From Balanoglossus misakiensis (taxonomy: Eukaryota; Hemichordata), in contig CM082586.2 in the NCBI GenBank assembly GCA_040954595.2, positions 992,001-1,056,000 of the forward strand: a stretch of DNA of 64,000 bases, given 5' to 3'. The notes under the pieces were generated by a model that was not told where the DNA came from, made no database searches, and saw only the letters and a program-made list of their open reading frames with translations. How positions within the stretch are numbered: the first letter of the stretch is position 1; each line of letters begins with the position of its first letter. This document shows, one piece after another, positions 22,601 through 35,800 of the stretch. The translations under genes and the position numbers were made by a program.

Positions 22601-25292
22601 TCCCAGACCCTTTCACTAGGACCTATGATCCCATCAACGCAAGGTTTTGCCAACTCAGCCGTAGCTGGCGCCATAGCAGTGAAAGTGCGGTATGTGTGAG
22701 CGACATTAAGCCAAAGTGCAAACAATCACCTGTAGTGAGTTCTTTGTCAGCCATCTTACAGGATAACAGTGGAACGGAAGCAAGCAGTGATTGTACCACC
22801 CTTCACAGTTCACACCGCTCTCAGAAACGAGGTCATCTCACTCGCTTGATCATATTCTGTGGTTGAAATTTCATCGTGCCATTCTCGGCTTTATTGTGAG
22901 CGTAATATTTTTGATCACGTCAAGAAGAAATACTGCTCGACCTCTTCCCGGAGGCCTACAGGTTTACATCGAGAAATACTCTTGCGTCGCCATTAATCCT
23001 CGCAACACCTACAACACGCCGGTGCCTGATACAAAGTTGTCTTATTATACCTGTAGTTGAATTACTGGTATCATTGGTGGAGTCGAGAGATTTTGAGAAA
23101 GGACCCAAAAAATCAAGATTCTCTGGTGAGTGTGGTATGCGACTAAGAGACAAACGTTAATTGCGCAATTAAACGTGTATTGTCAAGTTTTATTGTTGCA
23201 CAAAAGCCTGGTAGTAATCCGATTAACTGTTAGGAAACTTGATCTAGGATTAAGCAAATCAAAAATTGTTCACAAATTTTTTCTAAAGGTATACATACAA
23301 AAATAAGGTGGATAATAGATATGGGGAAGTATGTGAAAATTTAAAATAGGAGGGCATATTTCCCTACATTTGGCGCTTCATTGGAATTAGGGCCGGCAAG
23401 AGAGATTAATTCTGGAAGGTCACGAGGGAATGGTTTCTCCAGATTGTATTTTGACTGCCGGTTTATTACTTAAACCGCATGAAAGTGTTTGAGCAGTTAA
23501 GCTATATTTAAATATTGGTGGAAATTTCAGCCATTTCACTACGATGTTCATTTCAGAAAAATAATCAAACGAATCGTAAACTGGTCACGAATCCCATGGG
23601 AAAGGTGACCCCGAAGTGACCTGCTCTGAGGTAAACAATGATCTCACTCTTGGGTGTATCCCCAAGGAGCACAAAAGAGCATGCGTCATTCTTTATGTGT
23701 TGACAACTTCGCGATTGTGTTTGCTCATTTGCATCAGAAAGGGATCGATGACCACGGCTACTCCCAGTCTCAAAGTTGACACAGCGCCGCCAAATTGAAT
23801 ACAAAAAGTAAACGAACACGCCTTGGTGTGTTCATTCTACTGTTCTGCCAAGCAAGATGTGTAAACCTTCTATAGTATGGCAACCTAATAAATTTACGCT
23901 CCTGCGTCGTGTGATAGTGACCAGTCCTCGATCAGGTCAGATCATGGACGTACTAGTATGTACGTCCATGGTCAGGTCATGGCGGTAACCTCCACTGTCA
24001 GATCAGTGTCACTGGCAAGCTTTATTTTCCAGTTATGTATCATATTGTATGTTGTGTAATCACATGCGCTGCAGGCACGACAGTACACTGACTTTTGTGC
24101 TGGGAAAACGCAAAGCCACAACTTTGAGTGCTGAGACACCAAAACATCACTGTAGTGTTGATGACGCTACGCTAAGCGATGAACAAAAAAATCCCATACA
24201 CATGCAGATTCAATCCAATTGTAGCCATGAGTGCCTTTTGTCGATTCATTCACAACACACAGAGCACAGCCTTCAAGAAATGGATTTGCGTATAACTAGC
24301 CCCATCTCGTGTTCAGTGTCACTCTAACCTTCGTATTTCAAGTCACGGGTGAACAGGGTTATATTGAAGAAATTACATGTACATCACATTAGTTTTGCAA
24401 ATATTCCAGTGATGGAAATAAATAACTTTAAAAGTTTTAAACTATTGAACTAATATTACTGATAATTACAATTTTATTAAGTCATTTCACAATCTTTATA
24501 ATATTTTTGTTGATTCTTATTTTTTAAAGAAAGCCCATCCGGAGCTGTAGAATCCCTCAACTGGTTGTTTGATGTACACCTGTTGGCATTTCTGGCTGTT
24601 TAATTTGAAGTTCATTGGTATACGAGACGTCATCGATGGATGAACTATTGTCCACTGTGGCACCCCCGTGTGTTGGTGATGAATGCATTACAGCATCCTC
24701 CAAGTCAAAAGTCTCGCCAGAACTGGTGCTAGGACTATCGTTGGTGGCGTTTGTGGGTGCCGTCATATTCACAGTCGGGATGTTGATCTTCATCAAAAGG
24801 CAGTGTCGAGAGGAAGACAAGCGGACGGAAGAAGTCATTCGCGAGAAGCAAATGTTCGAAGAGCAAAATGGTGGGATGACAGGGTACAAGTCGGTTAAGA
24901 AGCAAAATTTTGCCTTCATCAGCAAGACAAATTCAGAGGTCATTCTCGGGAGGCGGGCTGCTGCCGGTGACCAACCGAGGCAGTATGTTTCTAGAAATGT
25001 CAACATCGCCGCAGAGGGCGATGCAGGAGACGACGAACATGTCACTGTTTACAATGATCATGACAATCCGTTATTCACGGCTGATGCCATCATGACAGCT
25101 AGCGACTTTGGAATTGGTCAAGCCAATGGAGCATGCAACGTCGATGATGAAACTATCCAAACTGATCAAAATGATAAAGAGTCAGATGACATTGTCAATG
25201 ACATTATGAGTCTCGTTCATTCTCTCGAGAGTGAATCTGCCAGGAGCGTGGCTGGAGATTCAGACGAGCCTCCCCAGGTGACAGTATTGTGA
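19666..25292 (+). CDS. Unrecognised single-pass type I membrane protein with PDZ-ligand-like C-terminus
   Basis: Proposed exons: 19666-19786, 19942-20019, 20830-20875, 21018-21078, 21698-21767, 22659-22689, 22762-22831, 22962-23052, then a last exon ending at the stop codon 25290-25292. All junction phases agree. The start encodes a signal peptide (core IGVMLCMLGFLLTFTHA). The short ectodomain is rich in Ser/Thr and beta-branched residues, with sequons such as NAT. A strand-like piece, KQAVIVPPFTVHTAL, is encoded near 22800. The last exon, entered at 24694 (phase 1) or 24611, encodes a membrane helix (VLGLSLVAFVGAVIFTVGML), a basic stop-transfer (KRQCREEDKR), and an acidic tail of about 175 residues with DNPLF. 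It ends in VTVL, a class I PDZ-ligand pattern. The last exon is secure. The middle exons are inferred from splice sites and frame only. No family is recognised. Confidence 0.55.
21144..21540 (+). mobile_element. Dead LINE (non-LTR retrotransposon) reverse-transcriptase fragment, partly duplicated
   Basis: The translated frames show the fingers region of a LINE reverse transcriptase: MPFSVDEVQKLIIKLK near 21160, then a shifted SGIDEFIKNC. A second copy of the same piece starts at 21284 and continues through an ILKTIVDLFN-like stretch to a truncated YRG block near 21480. The two copies are similar but not identical, lie head to tail, and both carry frameshifts. The fragment sits in an intron of the membrane-protein gene and cannot be active. 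Confidence 0.7.
22192..22235. repeat. ACC/ATC trinucleotide repeat
   Basis: An ACC run passes into an ATC run (ACCACCACC... CATCATCATCATCAGCATC). It is intronic, and the repeat-derived open frames on the minus strand are not genes. Confidence 0.95.
23943..23970. repeat. Perfect 11-bp inverted repeat, 6-nt loop
   Basis: CATGGACGTAC at 23943-23953 pairs perfectly with GTACGTCCATG at 23960-23970 around the loop TAGTAT. Direct GGTCA(GA)TCA-like motifs flank it on both sides. It is intronic. Confidence 0.9.
24530..24604 (+). other. Possible alternative last exon of the membrane-protein gene
   Basis: A strong polypyrimidine tract and acceptor (TCTTATTTTTTAAAG) precede 24530. Entered in phase 1, the phase left by the exon ending at 23052, the frame reads ESPSGAVESLN then WLFDVHLLAFLAV and a stop at about 24602-24604. 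It would replace the membrane helix and tail by a short hydrophobic C-terminus. Alternatively 24530-24563 may be an internal exon joined to 24611 through a 47-bp intron. Confidence 0.3.
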
Positions 25293-25754
25293 ATTGAACC
25301 CTTCTAGATGATGAATTTTCTAATTTTTATACCACCCATGGAAGAGTACTAGTGGCAAACTTGTTGTGATTTAAAACTCGTATATAACAGGAACTGTGCA
25401 AACTTTGAACAATTTACTCAGTTTCAACTGAGCTGCACGTTTTGTGACATGATGCTGTGCCATTCTTAATTTGTTTTACCATATGTATGTACATGTATGT
25501 ATATTTTCTCCCGAGTGAAGTGTTCATACATCAATTCCAATTCCCTCATATTTGCAAGATCCCAGTGCCTGCATTGGGAATGTGGGACTTATCAGGTTTT
25601 TCAGTGGTTGATGGATGTTGTTAAATGCATGCTTTCGTGAGATGTATTTTGATTATATAACACAGTTCTGTAGAAGTTTATTCGCTTTTTTGGCTTCCCA
25701 CAAAACATATTTACTCATAACTGCATTTTAAAAGTCTGGTCGAGTTTATAAGGA

Positions 25755-25760
25755 AATAAA
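25755..25760 (+). terminator. Likely poly(A) signal of the membrane-protein gene
   Basis: AATAAA (in GGAAATAAAACA) lies about 460 bases past the stop codon at 25290-25292, on the same strand. Confidence 0.45.
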
Positions 25761-28700
25761 ACATTTATACATTGTCATACAGGTCTGTCTAGATACACAT
25801 CTGGATATAAAACTTATTATCAACTTGGGAATGTTTTGATATTTTCATCAAGTCATCGGAGGAGTGTAAAATGCCTCATGCATGCATACAACAAGATGAG
25901 GTCTGATGATAAACGACAAAACCACACCAAGAGACTCTATTTTCCATTTTAGGGCAAACACGACAAACAGCCAACAATCACATATAATGCTGATTAATAA
26001 CGAGAGGACATTTTTCTAGAACATTTTGTGTGAGTCTCATGAAATGTCCTCTCTTACTCATTACCTACCCTAGCTCTTCTGCTATCAAATCCATCGCATC
26101 GTGACAAATCTCTCTTCAATATACCTGCTGAGATGGAATAAACTCCTTACACCCAATTGCAGTTGATGGAAATACATGTATTAAGTTTAAGTTGACCGAG
26201 ATCTCATTTTAGAATAGAAGTATGAAAGGTTACTGATGCCACACATAATTTCAAGGAGAGAAAACATTATCACCGCAGCAAGAGTCATGAATTATTATAT
26301 CAGGAAGGATTTCACCTTTTATGAAAAACTAAAAAGACTCCTGCACACTCGCTGTTGATGGTACCACCCATGTTTCTCGTTGTCTCGAATTCAAAGGCTC
26401 CATCAACATGGCTGTGTAATACTTCCAACAAGGTAAAAGCAGCCTCAGGTGGGTTGAATTTACCACAATTATTGGAGGGCTATACTTTGAAAGTCACCAG
26501 TGAAAATAACCAGGACTCCTCCTGCGGGGGACAAGAAGAACCAGCCGTTAATGGACGCAAGGGGAATTTTATTTTCCATTAGCCAGTAACTCATGCACTA
26601 ATCCCATGCAGAGAGTTTCCACTTATCTAAAAACACAGAGTAACTTCTCATACTACTGCAGTGCCAAAGAAAAACAGGCGGTGAGTCCCGTGCAAAAGCG
26701 CACCGCGGTCGCCCCATTAGTTGGCACCTCACAAGCGTTGGATGGAGCGATATTTTCCTCTGAAGCGAATCACATCTAAATATGATGAGGCGGCTTGATG
26801 CCCCACTGTTGCCATGCACCATGACGTCACCCGCGTAGTATTTTGAAAATCTGCTTGGCCTGCTTGGATTGGAAGCAATTTTAAATTCACATTTTAGACA
26901 AATTGCTCTCTCATTCCAAATTTTAGATTGGAGATGGTTTCGAACACAGACAGGTTAAAACGTCCATTTGATGGTAGAGCAAATGATATATAAAATCTCC
27001 ACACGAAGCCTTGGGGGTATTTTCAACTTCGTTGTTAATTTAGAGTCACATGGACAACCTATTGTATGCACTGAAAGTTGTTCAAATGGCCTACTATCTA
27101 TAGCCGGATCAACTGAGTACTTTTATGAATAATACGCGTCTGTCGGGTATATTTCTAAAAGACAGAATATTAACGGATTAAATCAGGCACAATAGCATGT
27201 AGTCACAAGGAAATTATTATTTCATGAAAGCGATGTATGTAGGGAAAAACAGGGGATAACCAATTTCTGATCTTCTTCTTTTTACAAATCCTGCTTGTCA
27301 GTTTCAGTTGTTATTCTGTGTACTGTTGTTACATGATTCTGTTACTTTGTAATATCATCGATTCAGATCTGTAACTTCTGGGAGAAAAAGCGTATTTATC
27401 CAAAGTCCGTTTTTGTTGTACTTCTCATATGTCAGAGAGTATATCTCTTTCCTCAAATCCCTCGAATGTATTACTTTATGGTAATCTGATGCTTTCCTTG
27501 GAAAATGAGGTAGTCGTATTACAAAAAAATCATCATTTGTGTGGGACCTTGTTATCTTGAAATATCAAACACGGATATTGTACACTAAAATAACCAAACA
27601 AACTACTAATGATTTTTTTCCATAGGTAGAAAATACATAGTGTTGGAGACACAATTTTAGAAATGAAAATCCGGGAAAAGTCTTCCAGTATTCGCTGTGG
27701 CAAAGCTTGCTTGAAGCTTTAATGAGAAATAAGGGTGTGAATAGTTTTTAAATCAACAAGATATTTTTTCACGTGGTAGGCACCATCATCAGGGTAGTTA
27801 GTTAGGATGACAGTCTTGTGTTTACGCCCTAAATGACTCTATGATGATATTAATTTTCCCTATTATATAAAAGAAAAAATATGCGGCTTTCATGTTCCAG
27901 ATGAAATAATTACAGAAAGCGAACAAATGTTGAATGTGCTTATGAAATTTCTTGTGTGATTGATCTATTATGAACAGAACCTGTGGACAGGCCCGGATAA
28001 TTATATTAACTGCATTGACGTTACAATCACTCATCAGATGTGAACGTCTGGCCGTGAATAGATTTAACAGCGGTGCGTGTGTGATACTATTAAACCAATC
28101 GTTACGATACTTTGAACATTTTTCCTACCGTACATTGGTGACTCCTCCAAATTTAGACGGCGTGTTCAATTGCTTAAATCCAACACACTAGTATTAAACA
28201 TGTTCACAATTTCACCATACCCTCATTCAAAAAAGCTAAAAGCCATTAACTATTTTATCAGTCGACCTGTTAATTTTAAAGAGATAAACCCTACATGTAG
28301 TAAACATCCCACATTTTAAAGAGTACTTCATTGTACTGCTGAAAGTTTGTAATACCCACTTTTGCCACGATTCTTTGTCACGTGGTCTTTGTTACCGATT
28401 TGGATGTCTCAACTGTAAAGAACATTTATATTAATTCCTGTATGACTGCTCAGTATGGCCCATGACAGGAGACGAAAGAACGTTTCTTCAATTTTCTTTT
28501 CAACATAATTGGTTGTAATGTATGTCAGTCTGTGCAACCGGGAGAAGAACCCTTTTGTAAACTCTGCGTGTCCTTCGAATTCATCATCCACGTTTCTACG
28601 AAAAGATTTGTGTTAATGTTTATACTTCGCTTCGCTAAGTACAAGCTTATTTCGATAGGTGTCGTGTGAGTTCCCCGAAGTGACGAAACGCAAGGCGACA

Positions 28701-31700
28701 CTTCAAATCGCCGTGGGACATAAAACAAGGCCTCATAGCAAAACCCAATTAATTCTCACGTCAGTAATGACTTGCTGCTGTGGAACTGTGTTTGCAAAAT
28801 TAACCGTCAAAACAACGGTAGATCCTTGCTGTTTTGCTATGCAAGGCCACGTACTTCGCATTCTGCATCGTTGAAGAGCTTGCTCAAACACGCATGTATG
28901 ACAAAGTTAATGTCTCTTGAAACACGTCAATGGCAAATCATTTTGCCTGGCAATCTGCATATCTGAAATGGCTTTGATTGAAAAAAATAAATGACATTCA
29001 GGCTTCATATTTCTTTATCAAAGCCGAAATTGTAGATATCACTACACTTTAGACTTAGGACAATTGGTCACTTTGCTGTGTATTTAATTTTTCGGTGATT
29101 CCGCACTGGAGTACAACTTTGGTGGCACTTGCACACAGCAGATCGAGTTGCCTGAACGTACTTCAACACGCGCGGATGCTCATTTTGCGTTCTTAAACGA
29201 TTTTGTTACTCTGGCACGTTGCTAAGTGGAGAAATTTTCCATCGATAAAATAGGACTATGTGCAATCAACACTTAAACAAAACTGCACATTTAGTAGCAC
29301 AGTGCCTCGCTCACTTTGCGGGATGTCCATGACACTGTGGAATTGAATGCGAAGATAAATGAACTGTCATGTAAAACGTTTTTTTTTATAAGCTGAGTTT
29401 TTGTTGGTAAGGAGATCTATTAAATTTGCTGGCTCCCCTGAAAATTAGTTTCATATAAACCTTCGTCACCTTTAATGTAGATGTAAAAATCATTATCATT
29501 TTTCATCGATCAAATAGGCTACACGCAGTTCGTACAGTTATTAGGGAAGTACCAGCCATTTTCATTTTATATGTACGAGTAGAGGTGACAGTAATTTGTA
29601 CGTGAGATTTTCTCTGATGGGAAGACCTGTGGAGTCTTAATAATGGCCATGCATGCCTGTTCGATCAACTCTACAGTAGCATGAGACTTACACCTCATTT
29701 CATATCATAGAACGTTCTTCAAGAAGTTGTCAGGTATCTTAGAAACAAGTTGGAACCATCACCAGTGAATTTCGTCCTCTGACGCCCTCGGGCCTCACAG
29801 CTGCTTCGACATGAACAGCGATTCTCTTCGCCCAAGACGCGCCGTAATGTCTGGCAAAATTTGCACGATTTTATTAAATGGTTGAACTCCCCAGAGCGAA
29901 TACAAATCCATAATACAATTATAGAAATCTGTAAGCATTCAATATTATTAAATCAACGTTAAAAATAGACAACCTGGCGTGTCTTTGATAACTTGTTGCT
30001 AAATTGTCGACGTTAAAATTACTCCCCTTGTTTTTGATGAACCTTTCTGAGAATATTTGTAAGATTTGTTTATATTCTATCTGCCATATAATTTGAAAAT
30101 ATGGTGCGTTTTAAACTGCCTCAAGTAAAAAATAATCACAAAGTTGTCGACACCATCCAATTTTGTGTACAGGATGCCACAACTGTAACATTCAGGAGAA
30201 CCATATTGTCTTCTCAATTGATATAGCTTTAGTTTTGTTTCGTATCATTTGATTCGTTATTTTTGTCTTGTGCACTGACCCAATGCTATATCGATAGTCC
30301 TTACAGTAATGTTCTTCTTCAGTTGGTCTTGAAGATATCGGGCTCTTGAGATAGAAAATCGATTGCAGGCATTATCTCGTGCGTTGTTTGTAAACCGGCA
30401 TTACAGAGTTAAGGAAGCAGAACAGTGTTAATAACTTATAGGGTGGAATAGGAAACGACCGAAAAAAAACAATCCTGCAAAATTGTGGCTCTATCCCCTT
30501 GCTCTCTGAATCTCATATACAACTCTCAATGTTGACGTCATCGAATGAGAGAATATGTCCCCCGCCATACCCTCAAAAAGAACAGTACCCGACTCAGGCT
30601 ACACGATTTCCTTGCATTTTTATCTCATTTGGGAGACAAAGGCTTGGGTTTTGCATAAACGATCCCATGATATGCATTATTGATGTTTGCTTGCTGATAC
30701 CGTCCGGTCTTAGTCATGTGTGTTTGCCGGAGCTCTGGGCCACCATTAGGAGAAGATCCCATGGTGTTTGATAGCGAAATATACTCCTACATATCCGCAT
30801 TGAAAGTTTCTCTCGGCTACAGCGGTGGAAATTCAAGGGACAATAGTGTTGGCAACGATGCATGCACTATGTATCCGGGTTGTGTTTTCACTGAGAATTA
30901 TATAGCGTTATTCACACGTTATCGAAGGCGTTAATTTTTTAAAAGTGACGCGAAAACAAAGATGGAATAAAACCTTAATGTCAGTGTTATCAAAACCATG
31001 TCGATTCTCACAGGGTATTAGACATTTGCACCTATGCAGGTTATATGATGAGTAATGTGTACTTGTGAATGCCGTTCACGATATTGGAACATTACAGACA
31101 CAGCAACAAATTGCGATAAAGTGTTAGAATGGCCAGGTCAAAAATGTTCTATTACGCAATCAATTCGCTTTAAGTGTCACGCACTATTATCATTACTGAA
31201 AGTTGTTCGACGGCATGCTGTTACTCAATCAAGGTTGGTCATATGGAATGAGACACGACTGTAAATGAGTCAAAGTGTGAATTTCGCAAGGCCAATTGTT
31301 ATATACAGTCCCTGTGCAGTTTACATGTGCATTGACTGACCTGTCTATAAAGATCATATGCTTATAAAGGCCAGTTCAGTAAAGTCCCTTGACTGGTCAC
31401 TATGGACAGGTTCAACTGTACCAGAGACATGTACCGGTACTGACAGTTTCTTGGACTGTATGGTGACCTTATGAATGATAGAAAGCCTCCATCAGTTGCA
31501 ATGGTCATTGTTTCGGGTCTCCGAAAGTCTCCACACTATTTATTCTAGAATGGTGAGTTAAGTCGCACCGGGTTTAACCAGCGAACTGAACTGAAGTAAC
31601 TTAGCTGCAGAAAGACGTGAAATGTCAGTGAATTAGATGAGGTGCAATGTTCTGAGTCATGATAGGGTCTGCTGAACAAAAAACCCTAGTTGACGGATGT

Positions 31701-32861
31701 CTACTACAGAACAAGAAATACCCATTTACTTGCTTGGTTCATCACGGCATTCAATGTGCCAACCCTACCGTGTAAATGCTTCTGTAGCACGACGTCTTGC
31801 AAGATGTCCCACGCATATCAACCTATGTTGACAATACTCCACTCCACCATAAAAAAGATATCGTTTCTGATATATATAAGCCTTTAGGCCTAATATTGGT
31901 GTAAACTAAACGTTAAAACTCCCCCTTCATAATTATTCACATTTTCAGACCATGAAATAGTCTTCATTTCATATTTTATTCGATATGATATAACAATGTA
32001 TGTACATGTATAGCAAATTACATGTGGCCACACCCTTCAATATAAAACCTTCTAAATCTCAGAAAGTAATAATCGCAATGTAGAGAGAATCAAGTATCAT
32101 CATCATCATCATCGTCTGCAAATATTCTAAATTATATGTATATCATTTAAAAGTTAAACTTTAAAAATAATATAATACGTGTGCAAATTGATGTTTTTCA
32201 GATCCCTAATATGTACAATGAACAAAGATTGGGTGCTGTCAAATTATTACAAAAATATCAGTCAGCAATTACTTTAAGATGCAAATGTGCTATCAGAATA
32301 CTTACTACTATAAACGTTAGCAGTAACAACAAAAGTACAAAAAATACAGGATTCAGATTTTGATAAGTTTCTTATTTGGCAAGAGAAGGCTGTAACCCGT
32401 AATTACCCATATTGAGGTAGCGTAACAAGTTAGGGAATTTCTTTCTAAATTAAAATGGCAATAGTAGAATCAGGTTGTGTAGTAATTGTGTGAGAAGAGA
32501 AGTTGGAAATTTTGACGTTCTCATGTAGTGAGCACACATCATGGATCCATTGACACAATTGGTCATGCCAGATGTCATACGCGATATTTGACCTAACATA
32601 GCTTTGAGTATCATTTGGTATGACAACAAATATTGTATTCATTTCAAATATTTTTCTTTGTCGTCAAAATGCAAGGTGTATGTGTTAATTGTGAATATAG
32701 TATGCCATGTTAAAGACTAGTTAACTCTATGTCAGATGACTCTTATATATCGTTGATAATAACGCTGGATTTAGCGTATGTTACCATTCGTCCTTCATAT
32801 CTTCATGTTGTGAATTCTCCAGCGAAAAGTAAACAAAAACAGTAAACAAACATAGGCTAAC
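25761..32861. other. Intergenic stretch without recognisable genes
   Basis: I see only short scattered open frames of chance length, an ATC repeat at about 32096-32117, and AT-rich DNA. The part nearest 32861 should include the 3' UTR of the minus-strand receptor gene. An AATAAA on the minus strand at 31975-31980 is a candidate poly(A) signal. Confidence 0.4.
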
Positions 32862-35800
32862 CTATGTAAAGTGCAGGTAGGACAACCAGTAGATCAGATT
32901 GAATATAGTAAAACAGACTGGAAAGAGCAACCTAGATAATTTGTCAACTTTGTAAGCCATGTGACGTCGTGATGATGTTATACACATGCTTTTGCTGACG
33001 ATGCCCGATTCGACGCCGTTACTCGGATATGTGCCTTCGTTGTTGCAGTTGTCGTTGGGGACATCCTGTTTGTAGACAAACGGTTTGCTCTGCATCTCCT
33101 GTAAGAAGGGAAAACATAAACCATATCAGCTGCTGTTAATTTCCCTTTCAGTGGGCCAACTGGGGAATCCTTCTGTTCAGGATCGCCTAAAAACTAACAG
33201 ACGAGAATGGCTAAGTAAGTGGGCGGCTCTTTGAATGAATGTTAGTGCGATATTTACGGTAAGAGTAATGGATATTTCGCGTCAAACATCGATGCTTCAA
33301 AACCAGATTCACCCAAAAGGTGGGCTTATCGTTGCAACAGAACGATTTATTTTTTTCTTCGGTACAATGGATTTGGCAGGATAGCGAAGAAACTTGTTTT
33401 CTGTGGTACGCCAGCGGCGAAGATCATCTGCTTAACGACTTGCTACATCGCTAAGCTTCCGTTGTCACAGAGAGACAAGGGACCCACCGTGGATGTGCCG
33501 TACGGCTATATTTTGAGAAGAAAAAAAACATGTTTTGTTTTCCACCACACTTCAGCGTTGAAGTACTGGCCAGATATGGCAAACATGTACAGATTGTTTC
33601 CAGCTGGCTGGACAAAGTACTGTGGGATATTCTTTGTGCTATTAATATCTATGAATGAACAAGGCGGTGGTATGTGTCGTTTACTTACCATAGCTTGCTC
33701 GAAATCCCCACGCCTTTTACTTTTTTGCCAACAGTCGAAGAGCTTTATGTGTTCAGGCATCTCATTCGCAGCCAGGTAATTGACGATGGCAAATTCTATC
33801 ATGGCGGCAAATACAAAGAACATACAGGTCGTCATCCAGATATCGATAGCCTGAAATGCACAGAAAATTGCAGTAACAATCAAAACTAGGATATTTTATA
33901 ATAAATGTATTGACACATACATGTATCCATGTCCAAATTAAATGATTTGTGAGTCTACTTGTACCTTAGGGTTTATTTATTTATTTGTTTGGTTGGGTGG
34001 TTGGTTATTGATGTATGTCAATATATCATATGTCCCAGTGTCTGAAACTTTTTGTGTTCATTTGCATTCTTGGTTAAGCACAGCTGTGCAACCTTTTATA
34101 GCTGTTGAGTTTCGATACACAGTGTTATTCTGAGTCTGAAATTGAAAGCTTGAAGCAGCCATAGTGGACAACCAATCTGCGCAAAGACCTGCGTATACCT
34201 CCTGTCTTTGATATTAAATTAAATTAGTTTCCTTCGGGAAACCAGCCATTGAACAAAGATATTAAAAAGATGAAAAGGCGAAGAGAATAAAACAGCTATG
34301 ATGTTATCGATCATATTAAACAATTTAAGCTGCCATCGCGATATTATTTTTTCATTTAATCACAAGCTTGTTTAGCGATTTAGAATTGACACATCGCTTA
34401 AATTATAGTACAGGAGTAAACAATAATTAATTTGTGATTTAAGATCACTAAAGGACTCATTTATTTCATGTTTGCAGATGTGACAATGTTTAATCGTGCA
34501 TTCAAGTATATCGCACAAGATTAGCATGTTATGCATGCACGTGACGTCTTTGACAGCGTTTGATACACCACCCACAGGAAGAAATGTGGTGATTGGAAAA
34601 CTTTACGGATTAAAAGACACACTCTGCATTTTTTACTTTTATCAGTTTCGGATGAATCAAAAGTTTGAGGATAACAAAAATACTGGAAGGGGTATACACC
34701 TACTTGAGCATCGACAAGTAAAGCGGAAAGAAACTCGAGCTGCTTTCCAATTTAATTTTAATGAGAACGCAGATGTATGATGTATGTGTGTTTGAAGGGG
34801 ATACTTTTGCCATTCTAATCTGGATTAGAACGTCGCCATTGATATGATCGCCGCGAGAGTTTCGTGAAACTCTGCTGAAACAACTGAACGTGCAGAGTAT
34901 TCCCCTGCTGGCAGACGATAGCTTCGAATACATCAAACTTTGTCATAACACGACCGCAAAAGCGGGTACCCAACTACACAACCCTCTTGTCATAAAATGG
35001 ACCTTCACATTCATAATGTGATAAAAAGTAACGATATATTGCTTGCCGTTATGTACAGAATAATACAAAGTAACCACCACATTGTTCCTAATGCACATTG
35101 TAGCAGTTATACACTTAGCACCGCCGTTGACATGGTATCAACTGTGTTCTATGGTGTATCCTATGGGACTCATATACTCAGCCACAGAAGGGACGACACT
35201 CACCCTTTAAGGAATACAAACTGACTAGTTTGGTTCAGACAGAGAGACAGATAGCCACAGCATTTACCTTCAAAACATTGGATTGGTGGGAAGTGGAAAC
35301 CATCAGTTATTACTATATGCATATATTAGTCATGTTTGTTGAGTGATTGACTACATCGTACTTGTGAGTTGCTAGGCTAAATAAATTATTAGTTTTGTAC
35401 GTGAATGCATGATTTATGTTTTCAATTTGTAAGACAACAGCAAAGCGTACATCTTAATGAATCATTATTTACAAAGCCTAATAACTTTTTCAAGCCGTCA
35501 TTATCATTATTACTTCAGCATAATGAAGGCAATTAACAATGATAACCGAAATTTGACAGTACATGTACATGGATCTTAATAACAGTTTAATTGATATTTG
35601 ATTAAGTCTCCATCTTTGAATTTTCGAATACTAACAATTAAACGCGTGTAGTGAACGTTAACCTTCAGCAATCGTCATTCAAACAGTCTCGACTCATAAC
35701 AGCAATATCACATAAGGCAATTGTGATGAGTATTAACATTTTATGTTTATTTATGCTCACAGAGAGAATAGTTATACCATTTCACCTCTCTCTTCAGTAT

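Noticed and set aside
22956-23153. Minus-strand exon-like stretch
   Set aside because: It has acceptable borders but no partner exons on minus, and it overlaps the plus-strand exon at 22962-23052 that fits the gene there.
24557-25045. 162-codon frame on the minus strand
   Set aside because: It is the antisense shadow of the membrane-protein last exon, which has the better coding pattern (membrane helix, tail, stop).
33462-33883. 105-codon plus-strand frame over a receptor exon
   Set aside because: It is antisense to the M3-containing exon (33689-33850), whose homology is clear.
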